Positions 1-5,024 of a stretch of 5,024 bases of DNA are shown here, piece after piece. The position numbers were made by a program, and so were the translations under genes. The stretch lies in NCBI GenBank assembly GCA_015904075.1, contig JABMDH010000071.1:20993-26016 (forward strand). The letters run 5' to 3'. Below the pieces are notes generated by a model that was not told the origin of the DNA, searched no databases, and saw nothing but the letters and a program-made list of their open reading frames with translations. The stretch comes from Nitrospira sp. GTDB lineage: Bacteria > Nitrospirota > Nitrospiria > Nitrospirales > Nitrospiraceae. Every line of letters starts with the position of its first letter. Positions within the stretch are counted from its first letter, which is position 1.

Positions 1-10
1 GTAAGCCGGT

Positions 11-730
11 ATGCAAGAGGTCATCATTGCAGCCGGCGTCGACAAGCACCTTTGGGAAGTTACACAACATCGGCCTAAGTGTCTGATCGAGATCGGTGGA
101 CGGTCGCTGTTGCACCGATATTTGGAGATCCTGGCCGGCCTGGGGATCAGGCGGACGACGATCGTCGTTGGCTATCGGCAGGAGATGATTCGTGCGGCAG
201 TCGAGCGCGATGCCTGCGGTGTGACGGTCGACTTTCTGGTCAATGATCAATTCCATCGCGGCAGCATCTCTTCGCTTTGGATCGCCCGCGCAGCCCTCGA
301 CGACGATGTGATCGTCATGGACGCCGATGTGTTGTTTCACCGCGACATCTTGCGGCGGCTCGTCGAGTCATCCCATGAGAATGCGCTGCTGATGGATGAG
401 ACGGTCAGGCAGACCGGCGAAGAGTGTATGGTGGTGATGGCGGGAGGCCGTGTCATCGCATTGACGAAAAAAATGCCGGACCGGTACGACTATGCCGGTG
501 AGGGAGTAGGATTTCTGCGGGTGCGGCATGCCGACACCCCGCACATGGTAGAGTCTCTTCGGTCCCACATCGACAAGGGTTCATGGAACATGGAGTACGA
601 GGATGCCTTGCAGCAGTTTTTTCAAACAGTAAAAGTCGGCCATGAGAAAATCGGCGGGCTGCCTTGGACAGAGATTGATTTTGTTGAGGACGTGAAGAAA
701 GCAGAGTTGGACGTTTTGCCAAGATTGTGA
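11..730 (+). CDS. Stand-alone nucleotidyltransferase, LicC / inositol-1-phosphate cytidylyltransferase-like
   Basis: Predicted cytosolic enzyme that transfers a nucleotidyl group (probably CMP from CTP) to a phosphorylated alcohol or sugar, giving the activated donor for the next gene's phosphotransferase. The 239-residue length fits a single GT-A-like NTP_transferase domain. Visible motifs are the N-terminal strand VIIAAG (4-9), RPKCLIEIGG (21-30, substrate-loop Lys23), VVGY (52-55), the metal-binding D104-A-D106 and a C-terminal W219-x-E-I-D223 followed by the E-D of residues 226-227, typical of LicC-like and phosphonate cytidylyltransferases. The loop after AAG is odd: it reads GVDKHL (9-14) where the family normally has GxGxRL. 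An in-frame TAA at 2-4 precedes the ATG at 11, so this is the earliest possible start, and it matches the family N-terminus. No good Shine-Dalgarno sequence is visible in the ten bases available. It lies 49 bp upstream of the phosphotransferase gene, probably in the same operon. The family is fairly certain; the substrate is not (inositol phosphate, phosphocholine and others are possible). Confidence 0.85.
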   Translation: MQEVIIAAGVDKHLWEVTQHRPKCLIEIGGRSLLHRYLEILAGLGIRRTTIVVGYRQEMIRAAVERDACGVTVDFLVNDQFHRGSISSLWIARAALDDDVIVMDADVLFHRDILRRLVESSHENALLMDETVRQTGEECMVVMAGGRVIALTKKMPDRYDYAGEGVGFLRVRHADTPHMVESLRSHIDKGSWNMEYEDALQQFFQTVKVGHEKIGGLPWTEIDFVEDVKKAELDVLPRL

Positions 731-779
731 GAAGGTTTTTCCGGGAGCCGAGACCGACGTTCAGTCGTGGATAATCCTG

Positions 780-2216
780 ATGAGCGAAAGTATTCTTCAG
801 CGGCGAGTGGAGGTCCAGGGACTGACGACGGCTATCCTGTTGCCCTCGGTCAGTGTGTTCGGCGCACAGACTGAGCACCGGCCGGACACAGTGGGGCCGT
901 TGACGAATGTCGTGGGAATCGGGTTGTTTGCGCGTGCGGTGCTCACCTTGCAGCGGGCCGGCATCCGGCAATTGATCGTGCTGGCCGGGGCCGAGGAAGA
1001 CCAACTCAAACAGGCATTGGGGAATGGGCCACGGGTCACAATCCCCGTTCGCTGGATGCCCATTCGGGAGTTTCCACTCGATGATTCGAGGACGTGGGAT
1101 TTTCTTGCGACTGAGGTCCGTGGCTTTGCGTTGATTGCGAGCGTGAACACGGTATTTTCACGGGGGTTGGTCGAACGCCTTCGCCATGATCTGCGGGAAG
1201 GTGAAGCGGTTGTCGTGGCGCAGGAGGCATCGAGACGGTCTGAGCCGGTGACCTCGGGAGGACTCCGGTTGAAGGTCCAGTCTGATCGATTGACGTCGTT
1301 TGCGCCGGCGCATTTTGACGATTCTGCTCCCTGCGCTGCAGAGTTGGTCGTATTACCGGCCGGCTTTATGAGTACCGGCGGGCATCTGCCGGCTGATAAC
1401 GGCCGGCTTCCGATCCGTCGATGGCTCGAACGGGCGGCGGTGGACGGCCGTGTGTGTGTCGTGGCAGCGGAGGAGAAGCGTGGAACGTGGTATCAGGATG
1501 TGAGGACGCTGTCCGATGTGCCGCTGGCTGAAAAGAAACTCTTCAACTCATTGAAGGGGGAAACGGAAAGTTTTGTCGATCGACACTTCAATCGCAAACT
1601 CTCGCGCTGGTGCACGCGCCTGTTTCTCGCCGCAGGGTTCTCACCCAACGCAATTACGGTTGTCGCGGCGTTCATCGGGTTTGTGTCGGCTGCGGGGTTT
1701 GGATTGGGGACCTATGCGGCAGGGGTCGTCGCAGCGCTGCTGTTCCAGTTGGCGGCGGTGATCGATTGTTGTGACGGCGAAGTTGCGCGTCTGACCTTCA
1801 CCGAGTCGCCGTTCGGCGCCTGGTTCGATCTCGCGATGGACAATGTCGTGCATATGGCGATCTTTGCAGGTATTGCCGCCGGGATTTATTCAACGCAGGT
1901 AGGCCAGCCCGCGGCTTGGAGAACGCTGGCTTGCGGGGCGGTTGCTGTGTTGGGGAACGGTCTGTCGTTCCTGTTGGTGGAACGGGCGCAGAAAATCAAG
2001 TCGGCAGGTTGGTGGAGAACGCCGGCCCATGCGGCGTGGTCGGATTTCATGCTGAAGAATGTTGCAAGCCGTGATTTCTCGGTCTCGCTGGTGTTGTTTG
2101 CGTTATTTGCCAAGCTCGAGTGGTTTCTCTGGTTCACAGCCGCCGGTTCCTTCATCTTTGCCGGTATCATGCTGTGGGTCATTCGTCCGTCCGCCGTCAT
2201 CGCCACGAAGATATGA
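780..2216 (+). CDS. CDP-alcohol phosphotransferase with degenerate N-terminal nucleotidyltransferase domain (IPCT/DIPPS-like architecture)
   Basis: Integral-membrane enzyme predicted to move a phospho-alcohol from a CDP-alcohol onto a second alcohol or lipid. The C-terminal half carries the complete family signature D329-x2-D332-G333-x2-A336-R337-x8-G346-x3-D350-x3-D354, with the preceding P289-N290-x2-T293 and about six hydrophobic segments between 291 and 470. Residues 1-245 resemble a nucleotidyltransferase fold but lack its key residues: LLPS (20-23) stands where LAAG is expected, A120-S-V-N123 where Asp metal ligands are expected, and D240-V-R242-T where the usual DVDT is expected. Residues 248-287 match the linker seen in fused cytidylyltransferase/phosphotransferase proteins. 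The order of domains matches archaeal IPCT/DIPPS. The first gene probably supplies the missing cytidylyltransferase activity. The ATG at 780 has no strong ribosome site; no ATG or GTG lies between it and the upstream gene in this frame. The last 94 codons are repeated downstream at 3190-3474. The phosphotransferase call is strong; the substrate is unknown. Confidence 0.88.
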   Translation: MSESILQRRVEVQGLTTAILLPSVSVFGAQTEHRPDTVGPLTNVVGIGLFARAVLTLQRAGIRQLIVLAGAEEDQLKQALGNGPRVTIPVRWMPIREFPLDDSRTWDFLATEVRGFALIASVNTVFSRGLVERLRHDLREGEAVVVAQEASRRSEPVTSGGLRLKVQSDRLTSFAPAHFDDSAPCAAELVVLPAGFMSTGGHLPADNGRLPIRRWLERAAVDGRVCVVAAEEKRGTWYQDVRTLSDVPLAEKKLFNSLKGETESFVDRHFNRKLSRWCTRLFLAAGFSPNAITVVAAFIGFVSAAGFGLGTYAAGVVAALLFQLAAVIDCCDGEVARLTFTESPFGAWFDLAMDNVVHMAIFAGIAAGIYSTQVGQPAAWRTLACGAVAVLGNGLSFLLVERAQKIKSAGWWRTPAHAAWSDFMLKNVASRDFSVSLVLFALFAKLEWFLWFTAAGSFIFAGIMLWVIRPSAVIATKI

Positions 2217-3188
2217 GTACCTGACCGCGCGTGCTTAGATACCTCCTACTGACTGTTGGTCTCGCCGTCCTGGGTCTTCTCGTCTGGCACATCGGGCCCG
2301 GCAATATTTACGATGCCGCCTCGCGTCTTGGCCCCGGAGCTCTGGTGGTCATCCTGATCCCGTCCTTCATCATGTATGTGATTGAAGCCTATGGGTGGAG
2401 AATGGTACTGGGGCCTTCGGCGCAGTCGGTGCCGTTTTGGCGGCTGCTCGCCATTCGCACTGCCGGTGAAGTGGTGAACATGACGACTCCGACGGCGTAC
2501 TTGGGCGGCGAACCGTTGAAGGCGTATCTGCTCAAGAGCTGCAATGTGCCGATTGCAGAGGGGGCAGCGTCGGTCGTCATTGCGAAGACCACGATGACCA
2601 TTGCCGAAGTGCTTTTTATTCTGGTCGGTATCGCGTTTGGATTCTGGATTCTCGGCCCAGGCAGTTCGGCGGGACAGTCGGTTGCGGCTGCGCTGGTGAG
2701 TGTAGGGTTGCTGGTATGTTCGATTGCCGGGTTTGTGTTTATTCAGCGGCGCGGGCTCTTTGCGTCAATTCTCGGCATGACCAGAAAGCTGGGGTTGCGG
2801 ATCAGATCTCTGGAATCCCAGGAAGAGCATCTGCATTCAATCGACCAGACGATTCTCAATTTCTACAGCCACCATCAACGGGCCTTCTATGCTTCTACCG
2901 GGGTATACTTTTGGGGCTGGATGGCCGAAGCGTTGGAAGTATTCGTAATTCTGTACTACCTGGGTGGTCCGACAGATGCGTTATCAATGATTTCTATCGG
3001 CGCGCTCGCGGTCTTCATCAAGGGCGGGACCTTCTTCATTCCGGGCAGTCTTGGCGCCCAAGACGGCGGGAATCTCTTGCTGCTGAAGGCGTTCGGCTAC
3101 AGCGACGTCACCGGTATCACTTTCGCACTCCTGCGGCGATTTCGCGAATTGGTCTGGATCGGCATCGGCCTACTCTGCCTGGCGCTGG
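1932..3188 (+). repeat. Direct tandem duplication, unit 1 (1257 bp)
   Basis: This unit spans the last 94 codons of the phosphotransferase gene, the 14-bp spacer and codons 1-319 of flippase copy 1. Every base aligns to 3190-4446 at an offset of 1258 with no internal gaps that I could find. About 98 bases differ by hand count, or about 92% identity. The longest identical tracts include 2205-2254 (stop, spacer and flippase start) and 2651-2703. Confidence 0.93.
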
Positions 3189-3313
3189 CTGCGGGGCGGT
3201 TGCCGTGTTGGGGAACGGCCTGTCGTTCCTGCTGGTGGAACGGGCGCAGAAAATCAAGTCGGCAGGCGGGTGGAGAACGGCGGCCCATGCGGCGTGGTCG
3301 GATTTCATGCTGA
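2231..3313 (+). CDS. Flippase-like membrane protein (LPG_synthase_TM/UPF0104, HpnL-like), copy 1, with aberrant C-terminus
   Basis: Polytopic inner-membrane protein of the LPG_synthase_TM/UPF0104 family, whose members are proposed to translocate or modify lipids. Hydrophobic segments lie at about 4-22, 36-54, 112-141, 149-171, 218-243, 253-270 and 295-319, with a charged, probably cytoplasmic, stretch at 172-217. Family motifs are visible: E80-x2-N83-x3-P87 leading to L91-G-G-E94, and P271-G-S-L-G275. Start: an in-frame TGA at 2222-2224 forces the GTG at 2231 or something further in; it lies 14 bp after the upstream stop, and without a clear Shine-Dalgarno sequence coupling is likely. Residues 1-319 differ from copy 2 at only 12 positions. 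From residue 320 the reading frame crosses the duplication junction and reads the phosphotransferase fragment out of frame, giving a 41-residue Arg- and Cys-rich tail unlike any part of this family that I know. The core may still be functional; the tail is almost certainly accidental. Confidence 0.8.
   Translation: MLRYLLLTVGLAVLGLLVWHIGPGNIYDAASRLGPGALVVILIPSFIMYVIEAYGWRMVLGPSAQSVPFWRLLAIRTAGEVVNMTTPTAYLGGEPLKAYLLKSCNVPIAEGAASVVIAKTTMTIAEVLFILVGIAFGFWILGPGSSAGQSVAAALVSVGLLVCSIAGFVFIQRRGLFASILGMTRKLGLRIRSLESQEEHLHSIDQTILNFYSHHQRAFYASTGVYFWGWMAEALEVFVILYYLGGPTDALSMISIGALAVFIKGGTFFIPGSLGAQDGGNLLLLKAFGYSDVTGITFALLRRFRELVWIGIGLLCLALAAGRLPCWGTACRSCWWNGRRKSSRQAGGERRPMRRGRISC
3183..3192. other. Duplication junction with short microhomology
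   Basis: The end of flippase homology (CGCTGG, matching 4441-4446) meets the start of phosphotransferase homology. The bases CGCTGGC at 3183-3189 also match 1924-1930 just upstream of unit 1, but there the next bases are TTGCGG rather than TGCGG. One reading is recombination at CGCTGG followed by loss of one T; this fits an original period of 1259 and a present offset of 1258. The junction shifts flippase copy 1 out of frame with the phosphotransferase fragment. Confidence 0.75.
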
Positions 3314-3474
3314 AGAATGTCGCGAGCCGTGATTTTTCGGTGTCGCTGGTGTTGTTCGCACTGTTTGCCAAGCTCGAGTGGTTCCTCTGGTTCACAGCTG
3401 CCGGTTCCTTCATTTTTGCCGGTATCATGCTGTGGGTCATTCGTCCGTCCGCTGTCATCGCTACGAAGATATGA
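3190..3474 (+). pseudogene. 5'-truncated duplicate of the CDP-alcohol phosphotransferase gene (last 94 codons)
   Basis: This stretch encodes residues 385-478 of the phosphotransferase at 780-2216, with the same stop and the same downstream spacer. It lacks the whole catalytic signature (329-354), the first membrane segments and a start codon, so it cannot be an active enzyme. By hand count it differs from its parent at about 19 of 285 bases. Only two differences change the protein (the parent's first Trp of its WW pair to Gly, and the Pro a few residues later to Ala). That is far more synonymous change than a decaying fragment should show, so truncation is probably recent relative to divergence. 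The frame is open far upstream, but through out-of-frame flippase sequence. Independent translation from an internal codon would yield only C-terminal membrane segments. Confidence 0.8.
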
Positions 3475-4446
3475 GTACCTGACCGCGCGTGCTTAGATAC
3501 CTCCTACTGACTCTCGGCCTCGCCGTTCTGGGTCTTCTCGTCTGGCACATCGGGCCCGGCAATATTTATGATGCCGCTTCGCGTCTTGGCCCCGGAGCCC
3601 TGGTGGTCATTCTGATCCCATCCCTCATCATGTATGTGATCGAAGCCTATGGGTGGAGAATGGTATTGGGGCCGTCGGGGAAGTCGGTGCCGTTTTGGCG
3701 GCTGCTTGCCATTCGAACTGCCGGTGAAGTGGTGAACATGACGACCCCGACGGCCTACTTGGGCGGTGAACCGCTGAAGGCGTACCTCCTCAAGAGCTAC
3801 AACGTGCCGATTGCAGAGGGGGCAGCGTCGGTCGTCATCGCGAAGACTACGATGACCATTGCCGAAGTGCTCTTTATTTTGGTGGGCATCGCGCTTGGAT
3901 TCTGGATCCTCGGCCCAGGCAGTTCGGCGGGACAGTCGGTTGCGGCTGCGCTGGTGAGTGTGGGGTTGTTGGTGTGCTCGATTGCCGGGTTTGTGTTTAT
4001 CCAGCGGCGTGGGCTGTTCGCGTCAATTCTCGGCATGATCAGAAAGCTGGGGTTGCGGATCAGATCTCTGGAATCCCAAGAAGAGCACCTGCATTCGATC
4101 GACCAGACGATCCTCAATTTCTACAGCCACCATCAACGGGCCTTCTATGCATCCACCGGGGTGTATTTTTTCGGCTGGATGGCTGAAGCGCTGGAAGTGT
4201 TCGTGATTCTGTACTACCTGGGCGGTCCTACTGATGTGCCATCAATGATTTCCATTGCTGCGCTCGCGGTCTTTATCAAGGGCGGGACCTTCTTTATCCC
4301 GGGCAGTCTGGGCGCCCAAGACGGCGGAAACCTCTTGCTGCTGAAGGCGTTCAGCTACAGCGACGTGACCGGCATCACCTTCGCGCTACTGCGGCGATTT
4401 CGTGAATTGGTCTGGATCGGCATCGGCCTACTCTGCCTGGCGCTGG
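3190..4446 (+). repeat. Direct tandem duplication, unit 2 (1257 bp)
   Basis: Second unit of the tandem duplication, containing the truncated phosphotransferase fragment and codons 1-319 of flippase copy 2. Beyond 4446 the sequence continues into the native flippase tail, whereas unit 1 at the matching point (3189) switches back into phosphotransferase sequence. No transposase, inverted repeat or target-site duplication flanks either unit. Confidence 0.93.
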
Positions 4447-4490
4447 TGGGAAAAGGCGCGGTGCGTCAAGCGGCAGAACGTCAAGAGTAG
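3489..4490 (+). CDS. Flippase-like membrane protein (LPG_synthase_TM/UPF0104, HpnL-like), copy 2, intact
   Basis: Second copy of the flippase-like gene, 333 residues, with the same membrane segments and the same E80/N83/P87/GGE94 and PGSLG (271-275) motifs. It is probably the better representative of the ancestral protein because it ends naturally, with a short polar tail (VGKGAVRQAAERQE) after the last hydrophobic helix. Compared with copy 1 it has V9L, F46L, A64G, Q65K, C104Y, F136L, T184I, W228F, A250V, L251P, G257A and G289S. About 79 of 958 bases differ overall, mostly at third positions. The GTG start at 3489 follows an in-frame TGA at 3480-3482 and lies 14 bp after the stop of the truncated phosphotransferase fragment, exactly as in copy 1. 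Its last 10 bases overlap the 3' end of the opposing PilZ gene. Role as for copy 1: inferred translocation of the lipid or phosphodiester made by the upstream enzymes. HpnL-like resemblance is my recollection, so no symbol is given. Confidence 0.85.
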   Translation: MLRYLLLTLGLAVLGLLVWHIGPGNIYDAASRLGPGALVVILIPSLIMYVIEAYGWRMVLGPSGKSVPFWRLLAIRTAGEVVNMTTPTAYLGGEPLKAYLLKSYNVPIAEGAASVVIAKTTMTIAEVLFILVGIALGFWILGPGSSAGQSVAAALVSVGLLVCSIAGFVFIQRRGLFASILGMIRKLGLRIRSLESQEEHLHSIDQTILNFYSHHQRAFYASTGVYFFGWMAEALEVFVILYYLGGPTDVPSMISIAALAVFIKGGTFFIPGSLGAQDGGNLLLLKAFSYSDVTGITFALLRRFRELVWIGIGLLCLALVGKGAVRQAAERQE

Positions 4491-4858
4491 GAGAGTGGAA
4501 TGCCTGCCTGTTTAAGGGATTGCAGCCGTTCGATCATGCGATCCCATACGAAAAGGTGTAGCCGGAGGTTCGCGGCCCGCTCCAGGTGGCCGAACCGAAG
4601 TCCCACCTGTTGGCCTCTCACCCATCGGACCTCCGCCTGTTCGATCGGGAGCGATTCCTTCTGATCCGGAAGAATCAAGCGAAGTAGGAGTATCGTCTGT
4701 TCCGGCACGGTGCCGGCACATTCAATCGTGCAGCCGAATACCGAGAGGTTCGTCACAAGGCCTTCCCCGATCGTTGCGGCATCGGAAAACATCACCGGAT
4801 AGGAAGCAGGAAGGGGAAGGCGATAGTGTTCACGCTGATAGGGACGTGTCTGTTCCAT
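4481..4858 (-). CDS. Single-domain PilZ protein, predicted c-di-GMP receptor
   Basis: A 125-residue soluble protein made of one PilZ domain. Both c-di-GMP-binding signatures are present: R9-x3-R13 near the N-terminus and N37-x-S39-x2-G42 ([DN]xSxxG), followed by the late beta-strand G86-L-R-F89. A C-terminal helix (about 92-115) completes the fold. It would act as a cytosolic c-di-GMP sensor that changes the activity of a partner, which cannot be identified here. I chose the ATG at 4858-4856; a GTG directly before it (4861-4859) would add one residue, and neither has an evident Shine-Dalgarno sequence. The gene converges on flippase copy 2 and the coding ends overlap by 10 bp, so it belongs to a separate transcript from the lipid cluster. 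It therefore need not be functionally linked to that cluster. The family call is strong. Confidence 0.88.
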   Translation of the reverse strand: MEQTRPYQREHYRLPLPASYPVMFSDAATIGEGLVTNLSVFGCTIECAGTVPEQTILLLRLILPDQKESLPIEQAEVRWVRGQQVGLRFGHLERAANLRLHLFVWDRMIERLQSLKQAGIPLSYS

Positions 4859-5024
4859 CACGGGGCCAGTGTATCGAAGCCGTCTGATCGGACTGAATAC
4901 CTCGTTAGAGGGGCGAGAGCAGTGACTGGGATGCGAACGAAGGATGTGTGACGGGTGTTGACCTATCGATGAGAGGGTGTGCCTCGACCGTACGCTCTTC
5001 GTGCTTTTCGTTATGCCAGATAGT

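Noticed and set aside
754..768. Small hairpin (CGAC/GTCG) in the gap between the first two genes
   Set aside because: A four-base stem with no T-tract after it is too weak for a terminator and is expected by chance.
453..1004. Minus-strand open frame of 183 codons
   Set aside because: It is antisense to two well-supported genes, spans their gap, and its translation shows no recognisable domain or coding-like composition.
2716..3189. Open frame running from inside flippase copy 1 into the phosphotransferase fragment
   Set aside because: The first part is an out-of-frame reading of flippase DNA that is clearly coding in another frame. Only the portion from 3190 is homologous to a real protein.
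1932..4446. Insertion sequence or composite transposon as the cause of the duplication
   Set aside because: No transposase gene, terminal inverted repeats or target-site duplications are visible. The ends fall at a short microhomology inside genes.
4862..4920. Weak minus-strand promoter-like hexamers (TATTCA, TACACT) ahead of the PilZ gene
   Set aside because: No matching -35 at proper spacing. The second would place transcription start almost on the start codon. Indistinguishable from chance.
4958..4986. TTGACC as a possible plus-strand -35 box
   Set aside because: No acceptable -10 hexamer occurs at 16-18 bp downstream, and no plus-strand gene starts within reach inside the window.
5013..5024. 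ATG near the right edge that could open a plus-strand gene
   Set aside because: Only four codons are visible and no ribosome binding site precedes it.

Overview
The window is GC-rich bacterial DNA. It holds a compact plus-strand cluster that looks like a membrane-lipid or phosphodiester head-group pathway, followed by a minus-strand PilZ gene. Gene style, GC content and the HpnL-like flippase next to a CDP-alcohol phosphotransferase make me think of Nitrospira or a related environmental bacterium. This is a recollection-based guess, not something the sequence proves.

Layout: (1) 11-730, a stand-alone sugar-/alcohol-phosphate nucleotidyltransferase of the LicC/inositol-1-phosphate cytidylyltransferase type. 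(2) 780-2216, a two-domain protein whose N-terminal nucleotidyltransferase-like domain has lost its catalytic motifs and whose C-terminal integral-membrane CDP-alcohol phosphotransferase domain is intact. (3) 2231-3313, a polytopic flippase-like protein (LPG_synthase_TM/UPF0104 family, HpnL-like) with an abnormal C-terminus. (4) 3190-3474, a 5'-truncated second copy of the last 94 codons of gene 2. (5) 3489-4490, a second flippase copy with a normal-looking end. (6) 4858-4481 on the minus strand, a single-domain PilZ protein whose stop overlaps the end of the flippase tail to tail. The remaining 4862-5024 is a short intergenic stretch with no gene or convincing promoter that I can support.

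The main structural event is a direct tandem duplication. About 1257 bp (1932-3188) recur at 3190-4446 with a fixed offset of 1258 and roughly 92% identity (about 98 differences by hand count). The junction lies inside two genes and at a CGCTGG(C) microhomology. The differences are overwhelmingly synonymous, even in the truncated fragment of gene 2, which lacks the active site. The divergence therefore probably accumulated while both copies were complete and functional. Candidate histories are an old duplication of the two-gene module followed by a deletion, recombination between related strains, or a strain-chimeric assembly.

Working model (inference): the stand-alone enzyme makes a CDP-activated alcohol such as CDP-inositol. 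The membrane phosphotransferase moves the phospho-alcohol onto a second alcohol or lipid. The flippase-like protein moves the product across the membrane. The division of labour resembles archaeal and thermophile IPCT/DIPPS, except that here the fused cytidylyltransferase domain looks dead and a separate gene supplies the activity.
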